64,000 nucleotides of DNA, taken from NCBI GenBank assembly GCA_013397075.1, contig VWZS01006721.1:1131003-1195002 (forward strand), written 5' to 3'. This document shows positions 48,596 to 62,300 of the stretch, one piece after another; position 1 is the stretch's first letter, and each line of letters starts with the position of its first letter. The notes beneath the pieces are model-generated. The model was not told the DNA's origin. It worked only from the letters and a program-made list of their open reading frames with translations, and searched no databases. This stretch comes from Rhabdornis inornatus. Lineage: Eukaryota; Chordata; Aves; Passeriformes; Rhabdornithidae. Both the position numbers and the translations under genes were made by a program.

Positions 48596-50153
48596 AGCCA
48601 GACAACCCAGTAAGTTTCTTTTAGGGAAAGAATCCCACTGCAAGGGGCTGGACCCAGTCCTTGATGGTCAAAATGGGGCATTTGCTAAGTACAGTCTTTG
48701 GCAAAAGATTACAATCAGGCAGATGTTTCTCCAGAAAGAACACAGGCACCATTATATTCTGAAAGAGAACCAACCTGGCAGCCCAGGTAGCACCAGCCTA
48801 TAGACTGGAACACTTCTGTTTAAAAACACTACCTTGTCATTGTCCCAGGCAGGGGAAGAGGGACTTTAGGCCTGGTCTTTAGCACTTCAGGACTTTAAAA
48901 CAAGCACCCTTCAGGAAAGGCATGAAAGAGACCTTCCCTTTTGATACCCACAGCACTCAGGTATATAATCACCCTACAAACTGCCCTGCCTACATGTGCC
49001 AAGCAGGACAGCGCTCTCAGCTTCTCATCATGGGTTTGCCACAGGACTAAGCAAGCAAATATCTGTTCACCGCCTTTCTTCATGTCCAATAGACAATACT
49101 AAGCCACACACTTCTCTCTTCTCTGCTCACATGTATGCCATGAAGCTGGATGAACCAGCAGCATGGTCTGTGCTGACACATGTGATGCTCAAACTTGTCA
49201 CACAGAGAAGAGACAGGCTCCATCTCATTAATTCAGGGTTTCTACCTGCTCAGAGAGATGCATTGTCAAAGCCCAAGCTTAAGTCACTCAACCTGCAGTT
49301 CAAAAGACTACCAAGAATAAAAAACTCTTTGCTGGCAAAACCAAATGAAATTGAGCAGAGGAGGACATAAATCCACAGAGCAGGATTAAAAACACCACTT
49401 GCCATCCCCACAGGCTTTGTAACCCTCATGAGCCTGAGAGGGATGGCATTTCAGCATGTTAAGATCCTAAGAGAATACTGCAAGAAATGGCATGCTGTGG
49501 GTGGTTATATGATCTTCTGGTTTACCAGTGAATTTTGTGAACTCCCCCAAGCGTTTCATGGCAGATCAGTGAAGATTATTATGGACATCCACACTTTGCT
49601 GGGGATTTTCAAGTCTCTCAACCAGCAAAGACAAGCTCATGGGCTTTACAAGTACTGCCGACTGGCCTGTCAACCTGTTACATTTCATGAACCCTGAAAT
49701 GAACAAACAACTCAAGGAGAACATAAAACATAATTTTGTTAGAGCAGTTTGTCAGCTCAGAAAACTGAGAACACAAAGGGATCAAAGTGTATTTTAATTT
49801 CCACTGGAGGTGTCACCCATGGGGTTTACAAGGTTCATCAACCAACCCAGAACCACACACACCTCATAGTATCAAGTTTGCTCAGGCTAGGAAGACCTCA
49901 CCACAATCAGAACAGAGTTTTTCCAAACCGCAAAAATTTACATCAGCAACAAGGAAAAAAAAGGAAAACTATTATGTATATTCCTTCTGTAATGCCAGGG
50001 AACCTCAAGCTCACTTAAAGTACATACTGAGAGAATTCAGAGCCAAAAGATAAGGCCTTTGACTTCTCCTCAGATGATGATGCAAAAAGCAAAAAATTTG
50101 CAACTCAGCACTTTGCAAACTGGCACCCAATCCTGAAAGAAGTCTCCATGTAT

Positions 50154-50197
50154 TCCTGCCCAATGAGAAAAACAGTCCTGCCCAATGAGAAAAACAG
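50154..50197. repeat. Perfect 22-bp tandem duplication
   Basis: A 22-base unit starting 'tcctgcccaatgaga' and ending 'aaaacag' occurs twice head to tail (50154-50175 and 50176-50197) with no mismatch. Identity suggests a recent slippage or repair duplication, or an assembly artefact. Confidence 0.95.
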
Positions 50198-53100
50198 CAG
50201 CAGATTCATGTACGCTTAAACAGGGCCTTTGTGAATACTAAAAGACCTTTAACATCGCCAAGGACCTTTTCTGAAAATGCTTCAAGCCCTTCATCAGCAC
50301 AGCATTCTCCTTTTCCCAAGCCATTTCTCGGTCAAGAGAGAAACAGGTCATACCTCCAAAGGGAAAAAAGCCCCCTAATCCCCACCTCCTTCCTCCAGGA
50401 ATTGGTCTGGAGAGGAAAAAGAGTGCAAAAAATCAAAAAGAAATAATTTATATTCCAATTGCTTCATGGTTTTCCTGCAAAGTTCTAATAACTTCCTGCA
50501 GCTTGTCCACCCAGTATATCTTATTCAGAGCATCCAAATGAAACTCTCAAAAGTTCAGCAGGAGTTAAAACCATTCCCTGTCAAGGGCCCATGCCAAAAG
50601 CAGGTTAGAGGCTTTCAGATCAAGGATATTTCATGGGTAGATAGAGATTTAGACACAAAAAGCCAAAGGAAGAGAGCACACAGAACTTCTATATACTGCG
50701 GCTGCTTGGTGTCTATTCAATAAACACTTGGCGCAATACAGGGCACGGTTTTTAATATCCTCGCTGTCTTGCTTCTCAGAAGTGTTCAAAACATTGCTCA
50801 TTATACATCTTGGTGGAACAGGCAGACTGGGGCTCTTCACATCTTTGTGAACACGCACATTTCAACAGACCACGAGTCTGCACAGCACAGAGGTGTCAAA
50901 CGAAGAAAGAGAGAGACTGCCTCCCAATGAAGTTCAAATAAGGAAAGCATTTAATTATGCATACTTCTCCAATGCTTTGGAAACTGCTTTTAAAGGAGAA
51001 AAAGTGTCATAACTCAAAGGTATTTACTCTAATGAAAAACTACGATTGTTCAGGCTGTTTCCAATATATTCAAATAAAAGAAGATGAGTTGAGATTTTTT
51101 TCTCTTCAAGAAAAACACTCAGGAAATTACATCCCATCCAACCCTTCCCCCTCATCTTTTTGTCAGCAAATCCTATAAACCCACAAAATGCCCAGAATTA
51201 AATGCTAAGGTTGGCAATCTGTCATTGACATATGTTCCTGCCTTTTTTTCTTCCCCACCAAGTCATGAGATAAAGCTGCAGTTTTAGCCTTAGCATGGAA
51301 TTTCTTAGCACCAGTTAGTACTTCATGGCTTCAGTTCTCCCCCTACCTTCTTCCCCTTTCCCTCTTCTCATCAGTGTGATTTGCTTTGCTATCCCACAAG
51401 CCAACTTTTCACGAGTCACAACCCAGCTTCCAGATACTTGGAGGCACTTTGCACAAGAAACAGCCATCAGCTTCCAAGCATGACACCAGACAGCCCCACG
51501 ATCCACTGCCACGACAAAATAATTCCTTCCCTTTGGGAAGCCCTCAGCACAAGCTGTCCAAACATTATTTACGATTTCAAGTGTTGCCTTATTTATGGCT
51601 GAAATATTCCCTGTTCAGAAGAGAGACTGAGTAACGTATTAGGAATGTTCCTAGGGAATGGGGGAAAGGGGGAAATGAGATCAGTCATAACTCCAGAAAC
51701 ATTTACAGCTTTTATGCAAAATTCAAAATTGGAGCATTTTCAAAAAAAAAAGAAAAAAAAACCCCACTAATCCAACCCAAACAACCTTAATCTGATAGTT
51801 TGCCAAGCTACAGGTGGGTTTTGTAAGGAGGGAAAGGATTCCAGCTTTCTTGTTTAGAGAAGAAAGGCAAGCATAACTTCTGGGAAGATTAAATACTTGA
51901 AGTGGATATATTTACACAATATGTGGGAAGTGTGAACAGATGCTACATAGGAGGCCTTTCTCATGACAGCATCTCCAGAACACAAGTCAGTTTTTCATTT
52001 GGATTCTGTTTGTGTGGTATGGTGGTTTCTTTGCAAGACACAAAAATAATTTCTTACAGAGTGTTTTGCATTTGGAAAACACTCGCTTCTAAGGCTTTTC
52101 AAATTAATCTATTAGTACCTTTTTTTTGGTAGTAAATAGAAATAATTATTGTTGTCTACCTACCTGTAGATTTTATTGCAGACTGACTGTGTGAACATTG
52201 AACTTAAAACCAATACATGTCATTTTCAGGAGTGGAAAATATAACTGCTCCTACTGACACCTCTCATGGTTACAGATGCTCCACAGAGCTGCAAACTCAG
52301 CCCAGACCCTCACCCTCCCGAAACTCTGGCCTGCAATTTTGCTTGCAGCAGAGGTTTTCAAATCAATGGCAGGGAGATTCGTTTCTGGCAAAGACGCCTT
52401 GGAATAGGAAAGGAATAACAATGCTCACCTGGGACCAGACGGGAAAAGAAATCAATGGGCAAATTAGGAAGAGCAAACAGGACACACACCACCAGAACTT
52501 TTTATGTTTAGTTGGTGTTTATAAAGCAGAACCCACATCAGTAATGACAGAAGAATGATATCATGATTTGTTTGGGTACAGCTACAGACACCATCACTTT
52601 GTGAAGAGCTGGCAGCTCCCAAATAGCTGACTTCCAGAGAGTTCAGTTAAATATAACCCTACTGCCCGAGCCACAAATAAAATCTATTCCATTTAATGTG
52701 ATTTCAGCTAAATCTGAAGAGTTAACAGCCAAAGAGCTACATATTGATTATGCCACTTCCATTCTGATGAAAACGACTTTGAAACAGCACCCAGAATCCA
52801 ATATTTTCCTTAAATCCATTAAGTTCTGCTACCAAAGGCTTTCTATTTATTTTCATTATAAAGTACCCTATTCACAGGTATTCCTTCAGGTTCCAGGTCA
52901 ACCCAGGCATTCACTGGCCCATACAACAAACACATCCCCATGCACACAAACACTTATTCTTGCACATATGCTCCCCTTTCAATATCTTTAGGGTAGGAAA
53001 AACATAAAGGAGATCCAATTTGTTTCAGTGGCTCAAACCCTCAAGGAAATTGTGCCTCCTACATAGTTTTCAGGCTGCCAGCTAGACAACAGTTAATCAA

Positions 53101-53577
53101 GGCTGCTGATGGGAGCACAGTCATTCACACAGCTTTATAAGAAAATAGAGAAATTAAAAAGAAAAAAGTGATAGGCACATACGTGAATACCATTTACACC
53201 AGAGAAAATGCCTAGTTAGATAACCTCTTCTGCTTCTAATGCACCACAGTGATTTAGCTCTCTACCCTCAGGGTTTGTAGGTAGATAGGCAGGCAGTTTT
53301 AACACTCTCCCCTAGCTCATTAAAAATATCAGTCAGGGGGGTCTCTCTTCTGAAGCTGACTGGAACACGATGTACATTTAAGAAACCAAAACTACTTCCC
53401 ACTGTCGTCCACGTGGTGCCTGTCCTTGTGCACAGTTGTAACTAACTCTTAAAATTGGAAAGATATTTTCTTCCATCTGTCACTGCAGAAAAGCTGAGAA
53501 GGGGAGGGGATATCCCAAGATGGTCATAAATGAGACTGTGTTATTTGTTGTACTTATATCTTTTACTAATCTTATTT

Positions 53578-53590
53578 AAAAAAAAAAAAA
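53578..53590. repeat. A13 homopolymer
   Basis: Thirteen consecutive A residues; simple sequence, no retroposon body recognised upstream. Confidence 0.95.
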
Positions 53591-53730
53591 GTCATAACAT
53601 GCTGTTCTTCTGGATACCATAATCTGACTATATCATAGTCACATGTATATAAGGTTGAGCTATGGAAAGGGTAAAAAAAGAGAAACACTGAAGAAAACCA
53701 CACAGCAAATTGACAACTGAGGTCCATGGT

Positions 53731-54093
53731 TTAACTTCTCAGCTGTAGTAGCAGATTTTGATAAGTGATTTTTTTCTTATACTTGATCGGGCTCCTTAGC
53801 ATAACAAGCAGCAAAGGCAAACACGAAAAATCAAAGAAACCTTTTATTATGCTCATGAAAATAGCGAAGGGGTAATGGCTCATAAATACAGTCCTGCCCA
53901 CTTCTTTCATCAAACTGTCGGCCAGGAGATGCCCTGAATGTTTGCTCACTGTTTCAGCTCCACCAAATTCAGACCAAAAACCACATTCATGACAAAATAA
54001 TACAATTACATGAAAAAACAATCCAGCAACTCCCCTTAGGTATGAGACGGTACCTAGACGGCCGCAGATGAGAAAGCCAATGATCCCACCTCC
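53731..54093 (-). other. Unassigned minus-strand frame after an acceptor-like site
   Basis: On the minus strand a pyrimidine-rich stretch ending 'taatctttgtag' (acceptor AG at 54095-54094) is followed by 121 open codons to a TAA at 53731. The first ~33 residues are strongly hydrophobic (for example GGGIIGFLICGRL, then VAGLFFHVIVLF), like a membrane segment, and the first 45 bases hold several CpGs. A CTAG|GTACCG word could alternatively act as a donor about 40 bases into it. I recognise no family. A 121-codon opening is within chance expectation in 64 kb, so this is only a weak exon candidate. Confidence 0.15.
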
Positions 54094-54095
54094 CT

Positions 54096-57000
54096 ACAAA
54101 GATTAAAAACCTTCTCCCTGAAGAAGGCTTGAGCCCACGAGACAGCTAAAACCTCCATTAGTTCTGATGCTGTCCTCTGCACTGCCTGATCATCTTCCAA
54201 AGACAAAAGGAGAAAACAAGTGTAGTAACATTTATTACCTTTTTAATCCAATTTCAGTATCAAGAGAAATCCAACTGCAACATAATTCTTCACAAACACC
54301 TTTGCCAGGAGAGCACTACTTCACTTGTTGTAAGGAGATGCAGAACTTCTCACGCAAACTTTAGTAGCATATTCTAAATTGTGCAGATTTCCTCCTATAG
54401 AAAGCAACTTGCTCCAGTAACAATACGAAGCCAATTTGCATTTTCTGTTCACTTGGCTATGTTTTCCAGTCCTCCTACCACATTTGGAGCATGGGCATAT
54501 GTGGAAAGGAGAAGCTGTGCAGTCCCATCATTTTTCATTGGTTCATCAGGCTGACTGCAAGTTGCACAAGTAGAGTTGCCTAAAATGGTGGCATCTAGTT
54601 AAAAAAAATAAGCCATGATTTAGTGCCAAATTAGCATGCGAGCAGCTAAGCATGACTAACGCCAGGCTCAAGCATAATACTCCTGTCTTCACGAGCCCCC
54701 GAGCTGCCTTAACCTTTCCATACAAAGAACTGCCAGAAGAGGCACCATCAACACAAACCAAGTGTGTAAATCCTGCAAATCACACGAGACAGGAAAAATG
54801 AGCTGCAAGAAAAACAATGTATAGACGTATCATATGTTAACCATTCAAAGTAGGAACAAAACCCCAGTAATTATGTGTTGGCTAGAAAGGCTGATCTCAA
54901 GATGGACCTAATCACCACCAAGAGCTTCACTGGGGCCAGATGTCCCTGAATTTTTCCTGCCCCCACCATCCTCTCTCTTTCTTTGCATAGAAAGCAAGTT
55001 GGGGTCTCAGAAATCTCAAAAGAAAGTACAGCCCTCTTCCATACCCAGCATCTTCCTCCTCTGCTCCACACAGAAAGCCTTCCCCTTTTGTGCTCTACCA
55101 CCTATCAGGTAAAAAAAAAAAAACTTAAAAACATTTTTTCCTTTATTTCCTCATTTTTTTTCTCTACAGGCTACAGACATGGAACAGCACCTACCTGCAG
55201 CTGAGAACTAAAATGCTTAATGCAACGTCCAAAGCTACCCCAGACAGAGTCCCAAGCAAAACTTTGAAAAAGCCTGGGGGAAGAACTGCTATGAGAAGAA
55301 TCCCTCCTACCTTTTAGTCTGATCCAGCAAAGCACAGCAGCACTACTTCCTCCAGAAATATCCCTCAATTCAGCACTTCAAGACATCAATATTTTGGCCA
55401 AATTTTCAGCTCTCTGCTGTGCATACTGCGCTCCCCATAATACAAGGCCCCAGGTGTATGACATAAGTCAAAGCTGAGAGTACAAATAGCTGGGCAAGAG
55501 CAACAAGCAATCAATCACTGAATGCAGCTTATTCTTTAACAAGTGTTTTCTTTAAAAAACAAAGTTCTGAAACCCACATGGCTTTTAACTTTGGTTTGGC
55601 ACACAGACAGCAGCTTAGTTTCTGGTCACTTAAGCAATGTGTTCCTAAGATCCAGGCTTGCTCCCAACATCACGTTGTCTCCGTTTCTCAGTTCACACAA
55701 CTTCAACTCAATAAGCAGCTCCAACCCTCAGCAAACAGATGCCACAGGCTGGGGATTGATCTCAGCTTGCATCCAATCCCAGGGTCCTCTTTAGGGAAAT
55801 GCCACAAGGAAAGCTGAGTGGGTGTGAGGGAATGGCATACCTGAGTTACCAGGATCAACATCTGGCTCATAATTCAGCGCCACACTTCTGCTTCTTAATG
55901 GTTTGATTTAAAAAGTGCCTATTTAAGGATCCTTAAAGGTTTTAAAGCATGGGAGGAGGGGAGCGATGGGATGAAACACTACTTGTAGCATTTTAAGAAC
56001 TAGTGTGTTTCCTCCATAATCATCCTCTCAACTTCAGGGGGACCAGGCTTTAAAGACAAACACAGGTTCTGTATCATTCACTGGGAAAGCCCCTAAGAGA
56101 AACAATATTAAAGATACACATTAACTCAGAAATAAAACATTAACTTGTTCTGCGTGGGCGGACCAGACACAAACTGCAGGAGAGGGTCCAGCAAGAAGGT
56201 GGCACCTTCAGTGGTCACAGTTCAGTGAAGAGAAATGAAGATAAGGCAAGGAACAAGCTATACAGAATTGTACACAGCACCACCAAAAGGACAACACTGT
56301 CTGTCCTGCGCTGCATTAAGCTTCCCCTGGCTTTTAAAACAACTGATCGTTCATTTTTTGAATTAACATTACCACTGTTAGACCTCCTGCCCACGGCCAT
56401 AAGCCAGATTTTGTGTGACCTCAGAAACTGAGCTGACCTAGGTTTGGCCCCTGCCTGGGATCCTGAGCACGAAAGGCAGAAACTGTTGTTGGTCAACGGA
56501 TGTGTGCTCAACTGTGAAAAGGGGGAGCAGAATCAAACAGGGAGCTTTTAGCAGCAGACAAAGACTGGATGAGGAATGGTACTGCAAACACCATTAGTCT
56601 CCAGGTCTTTATTACAGCAGTATCACTCCTTAAGTGCCTGATGTCATTAGAGTTATGCCAGCACCAAACCACCACAAGAAGAAAAGAGGCTCATAAACTT
56701 TGAGTTTCATCTGTGAATTTCTGAGTTTTAGAACTTCTGAGTTTGCCTCACCATGAAGCTGCCACTTGAAAGAGATAATGCCACAGTGTGTGAATGCTGG
56801 GCACCAGCTCAACTCCAAGCATGATTTCAGAGTCCCTAATCTGGTCTCTTGTTAAATAAATCACACACAGACTCACGCTGAGTTGCCTCCCTGCTCCAGA
56901 GTCTAAAACAAGATACCAATTTGCTTAATGTGCAAAAATTAAGCCACTCTGAAATTAATTATAAACATTTGCCTCGCTTAGCTGAAATTTATTTGACACA

Positions 57001-58849
57001 GCAGTCAGGAGTCAGATTAAAACTCCAGCCTGTCCAGCTAAATTTCTCTGACTTAAGAAGTTAATACCTTGTCATATTACAGGTGACATGTTTGCCTCAT
57101 TCCATTTTGCATAGCATTAACTACTGATTTTCTTCAGTGCTTTGGTTGGAAACAAAATGACCTACATACATGTTTGGTATGAACAGTACCATAGAGAAAC
57201 CAAACTCAAACATCCTCATATAGAAGAGATGTGATTAGATTTTTCTTATTTTATATATACGTATATATGTGTGTCTGTGTGTGAATATATACACACATAC
57301 AGAGTAGTTTGCTGGCAGAATGTTTAATTTCATTTTTGGAAATACTTGGCCTGGCCTCTTATGTACCAGGAACATAAGCTAAAAAATGTTCTTGGAGCTC
57401 TCCCTTAGAGAAATAAGGCAAGTTTCACTTCTGTACTCCACTGTGTTTCTCCAAATGGGATTACACTGTAGACTTGTAGATCTATAAAACTAGGGATTCT
57501 TTGTTTTCCCTTTCTGCCTCAGTAGACCTGTCAAATAAGGATAATGCTTTTCTCCCACCTTTTGCCCATCTTGCCTACTGACAGCTGTATATTTTTCAAG
57601 ATGGAAACTCTTTACAACCAAGAGGCTCTCACCTTCAAACTCCTAGACAAATAAGCACTAGGTGCTCTGCTTACATTTTAAACTACAAAAGTAACTTTTA
57701 TTAAAATTTACAAAAAATTAAAATATTCCACTAAAGGCAGTATATTACATGATGGGTTTGGGGAAAGGAAAGGAAGAGTTCACTGAGGGCTTGTCTACAC
57801 TGGAAAACAACATTGTGTTAGAACATGATGCTTAATGAGTGCCATTAACAGCTGGTGTCATCTGGCACTGTTCCTACTTTTTTTTTTTTCCAATATTACT
57901 TGCACAGATTTACATCAGGCACAGGCCTCCTCAGTCTATGGGGGAACATCTGGCTGAAATCACAAATGCCCTCTGAGGGTAAAACGTTTTAGGACAGTTC
58001 AAACAGAACTGACCTAAACATGTTCCCTCAAAAAAAAATACCCATGAAATGGGTTTCAAAATGCTTTTCCAGACCTAAAGTCTGGCAAAGCTAGGAAGAA
58101 CCTATCCTATTCCTGCAGAAGCACTGGATTTTCAAAAGAAAAGCACTACAGAAAAAAAACATCAAGCCAACGTAGGGTATACACTCAGTGGTTTATATAT
58201 ACAGAGCGTGCAGGGTGGCAGCACCTGAAGAGTGATCCATTCTGCCACGTGCTGGCTTTGAGTATAGGATTTCTGTCTGTAACCCATGACCATGTACATC
58301 TCATCCTACCTCCCTCCCAACATATCTCCAATTCAAGATAGAGCAAGTGTGGGGAGAGGGGCAAAGCATAGTCACCACCTTTGCAACTCTTGTAACATTA
58401 ACAAAATGTTGTCCCCGTGCCATTCTGTGAGAAGCTGTTGAAGACAAATGAAAATAGCACAATATTTCTTGGTTTGGTCCCCCCCAATTTTGTCTCTAAT
58501 AAATTAGATAACGAGCTTGAATGCAAGCAGTTCTGTTGGAGAAAAAAAAAATTCTCAGTATTCTTATTTTCAAAAACACGTTTAGCCACTCCTAGCAATC
58601 GATGCAGACAGGTCATGACATAAAACTTCAGCTTGGGGCCCAAAAAAAAAAAAGGTCAGGGAAGGTCTGATACGTGCTGTTCACAAGCACAAGAGCTACA
58701 GGATTTCCCTCCTCCTCCACTGAAACCCTGCCTACATTTTCCCATACCTTGTGGGTCGAAATCACTTTCTCCACATAACAGAAAAAAAATTCTCCCTGAG
58801 CAAAGAAAGCCTTGCTACGTGCAGAAAAACAACCACCATGGATGTTTAG
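54096..58849. other. Unique sequence, no gene seen
   Basis: No recognised gene or interspersed repeat. A12/A13 near 55110 and T12 at 57878-57889 are simple tracts. The AT-rich 56930-57030 has TAATTA-type words and may be a non-coding element by texture only. Short opposed frames at 54871-55368 and 56215-56511 have no family character. Confidence 0.5.
57252..57300. repeat. AT/GT-rich alternating tract with palindrome
   Basis: Positions 57252-57274 alternate pyrimidine and purine, including a 16-bp palindrome 'atatatacgtatatat' (57253-57268). The tract continues through tg- and ac-rich sequence to 57300, and a 'tatgtgtgt' word upstream can pair with 'acacacata' at the end. It is a degenerate dinucleotide repeat with cruciform potential. 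Confidence 0.85.
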
Positions 58850-59350
58850 GTTACTTAAGACGGGCATGTTTTTCTTTTCCCTGTGGCAAAATTGTTTAAA
58901 TGCGTATGAAACAGTAGATTGATTGTCGTAGGAAAAAAATGACTGCTCCTTTTTCTTTCCTTGCACTAACCTACAAGTCATAAAAAATAATAAATTCAGA
59001 CTTATGTCCTGATAAACAAAACCGCAGCGGAGCATGGCATAATTTCTCCTCTTTTGCTGCTGCCTAACTCAGCTTTCTTAATTCAGGCCATATTTAATCT
59101 ACGTGTAGGAAATCCACATTTGTTTCTAATAAGAGAAGGAAAGTAATGAGATGTCAAGGAACAGTTTCCTTAGGCCAGAGAGACTTCAAAGGTGAGTCTG
59201 GCAGCTTGTCCTGCATTTATTGTTTGCGTCAAGCTTAAGATTTTCTAAAGAGCAACTGCCCATTTAAAATAATTATAAACTGCAACTTAAACCCGAACAG
59301 CACATGAACGTATGATAAAACACTTACACCATCATCCAAATTTCGACATC
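58850..59350. promoter_or_regulatory. CpG-retaining block, candidate conserved element
   Basis: Ten CpGs fall between 58861 and 59344, more than in most other 500-base stretches here, in otherwise AT-rich unique sequence with words such as 'aaaataattataaactgc'. The left part overlaps a minus-strand frame (58628-59035) with no recognised domain. Retained CpG suggests constraint or hypomethylation, but this is inference from composition alone. Confidence 0.18.
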
Positions 59351-62300
59351 AGCCCTATATCAGAGAACACATAGCTCCAGATGCTGGATTAAAACAATAA
59401 ATGCAATCTGAAAATGAGCATATAATTCTTTCAGCTAATGCAGAAGGGTCATGCTGCTTAATGCAAAAGCAGCATTAAATGAAACTATGGACTACATTGC
59501 CTCAACATACGAGCTACAAGCACAGACACTTCTGGTGTGCCTATCAGCTGTGTCTGTCCTGGAGCAAGAGGCAGAGCCCCCAGTAAAAAGTATTTCCACT
59601 GAGGGATTTCTTTTTTTCCCCCCTACTATTATTTTTGCCAAACTTCTGAGTTACAGTACAGCTGCAAAAAAACAGGAACATACAACAAAAAAGAAAAAAA
59701 ATATACACCCTGCTTATTGCTTATGCCACAGAACTGTACTGCTCATTCATGCTGAGTCTTGCTGCTCCCAAAGCCAGGGAAGAGGCTTATCCAGGAAGGG
59801 GAAGCCCTTCAAATGAGGGCCACAGCAGCACAGAATAAGCACTAGGATACAAGTCTAATATTAAAAATCAAAATTAAAAGGCTTACCTCTGCACCAAAAA
59901 ATGCAAACAAAAAAAAAAAAACACACCCTGCAAGGTCCACAACACACAAGCAAAATCATAAAATAGGTAGCCAAACTGTGTAGCACAGGCAGCACTGCTA
60001 AACACAAAGCATACCTTCTAATTGATTCCACTTTCTAATGTGTGTCTGTGTGCATGTATTTATGAACACATACACACTTTATTGTTTATCATCTCTCAGC
60101 ACACACTCTGAGTCAGCAGATAGAAGGAAATATGTTTGAGCGGTGTTTAAAATGACACCCTTTACAAATGAAACCATCTAAATCCGGTGTTAGGGAATTA
60201 ATGAGCTTCTCATGTAAATCACACATAATTTACAGTGGAATTTGTTCTTGTGCCAACAGCCACTTGCGCTGCATAATAATGAAGGCAGGGCTTCAGAGAC
60301 ACACGGAGCTCCCCGCTGCCTATTTGTGTCCTGCCTCTGCTCTTCCCTGACCAACCATAACACCATAAACCCTTTCAAAGTGCAATAATACGAGGCTTCA
60401 AATAACACAGTCATCATCTTTCACTTCTGGCTGAGAAATGTTGCCACCACCAGGAACGCTCATTTTGAGAGCTATTAATTCACATTTAAAAGCATTTTAA
60501 GTCTGAGTTTGAGCATAGCCTCATTTTGGGTTGAAGACCTGAGACAAACATTAAGCCTTTGTAACACTGTGTAAGGCACTACCTGTGTATTAGGCAAAAG
60601 AATGAGCAATAACAGCATCAAGGAGTGGAGAGGACCAGAGAGAACCACTGCACCCCACTCAAGAGATGCAGCCAGTAGACATGGACTCAGCACCTTATTG
60701 CAAACACATCAGTTTAGTTTGACCTAGATCCCATTTCTGTTGATCGAGAAAGCCTCCAAGACCTCACAAAACCAACCCTGAAAAAGCCCACTCCTCTTTT
60801 TGCTGATAAGAATTATCAATCACTAAACCCCTGACTCACCTACCATCACCTTCTGCAGCCTCCTCTCGATGTGACCAAGCAGGAGCACGCCAACAAACTG
60901 CTGCAAAACAGAATCCCCCTCCAGCACTTACAAACATGGGAGGCACCTAAGAGGAGAAGAGCTAAATATCTCCTCCCCAGGCACAGCTGAGAGCCATAAT
61001 GCCGCATCCCCGACTAACAAGGCAGGGCTGGGAGCCCAAATTCAGCATTGATGAGTAGTGAAACTTTCCCACCGCTTCCGTGAAGCTGTGGCACCAAAGC
61101 AGAACAACTTCTCGGTCAGGGTCATTTTCTCTCTTTTTTTGAAGACTTATGTGCTGTGTGGGTTCAAGGCATGTATGGAAACACCTAATTGTCCTTCCCT
61201 CCCAAAGCCACAGATATAAACCTGCATCTGTATCACCACAGCCTCTTCTAAATGTGTTTACAAGGGCTCCCCTGTCTGTTCCTTTTTGTTATTACAAAGC
61301 ATTAGTATTTGATGCCTGGGCAATACAAAAGGACGTTCCCCTATTCTTTCCTACCCCTCTGCCCAGCAGCCACACAGAAGAGCTCATTAATAACACCACT
61401 CTCCCCCTACGCCCTGGCAAAGGAAGCCCATATTATAAAACCTGGAGGGATCACACTGTCAGATTGTGTGAGGCTGTGCAGGATGAAGCAATAAAAGCAG
61501 GATTATTTTTTTTCCAAAACAAAGGACACATTCTGCTTGAGGATGCTGAAGGCTCCCAGTGGCAGCTACTACTGCTGTCAACAAAAGCAAAACAGCAGCA
61601 GGTTAGGAAATATGCCCGGCAGTACAACTTCTGTATCTGGGCTGTCAACAGTCCAGTCCCAGCAGCCAGAAGACCATTGTCAGGTGCTGCATATTCCCCC
61701 TCACTTGTGTTTTTGCTGCTGAAGGTCCCACCCACAAGTGCTGGTTGGGGCATTTCTTAGTACTGGGCAAGGCAACTGGTATTAGTGGCATGGTATGTGG
61801 AGTTCTCCACCCTTCTGCCCTCACTGCTAATGGCATTGCCTGTCCAATACCACCCAGTTTTGAGATTTCTCTGCCTTCTTTGCTCATTCCAAGCCTTCTC
61901 TGCCATCCTGATTGGTCAATAACTTTTATGAGTACCAGTCATTAAACATCCAGCTTTGAGACAAGACCAGGTGCCCAGTGAAACCAATAAAACTCAATGT
62001 AGGGAGCACAATCTATGTCTTAGAGACACATAAATTGCTAAATAGCCCCACCTTCAAGTGGAGCCATTTTACCTTAAGTCTCTGCTTCTCAGCTTAACTA
62101 TTGAAATAAATAAGCGTTTCTTATTTCACTATTGCTTTGAAAATCTGATGTCCAACACACAAGAGGGTACACCTCTTTTGTCACCGCCTCGTCTGTTTCT
62201 TTGTTTTTCTCACTGAGTTGGCCCAGCAAAACCCCTGGAGGTTTACAGTGGTGAAGTCGACTCTGTGAGAGTGCATACCTGATGCTCTGTGACTCATTTT

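Larger units (their letters stand above)
44681..53730. other. Long unique stretch, no gene seen
   Basis: About 9 kb without a recognised gene or interspersed repeat. The 85-codon plus frame 44693-44950 follows the donor-like site and would be intronic if that site were used. The 187-codon minus frame 48080-48643 has no recognised domain and includes the alternating purine/pyrimidine tract. The plus frame 49428-49697 is likewise unassigned. Small features inside (G-quadruplex motif, Z-DNA-type run, tandem duplication) are listed separately. Confidence 0.5.

Noticed and set aside
48080..48643. 187-codon minus-strand frame
   Set aside because: No family recognised; part of it is translated from the alternating GT/CA tract, giving a His/Tyr/Val/Thr-rich segment of no meaning.
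61149..61760. Longest open frame in the window (203 codons, plus strand)
   Set aside because: No recognised domain, composition like the surrounding DNA, overlapping minus-strand frames, and length within what 64 kb of six-frame sequence can produce by chance.
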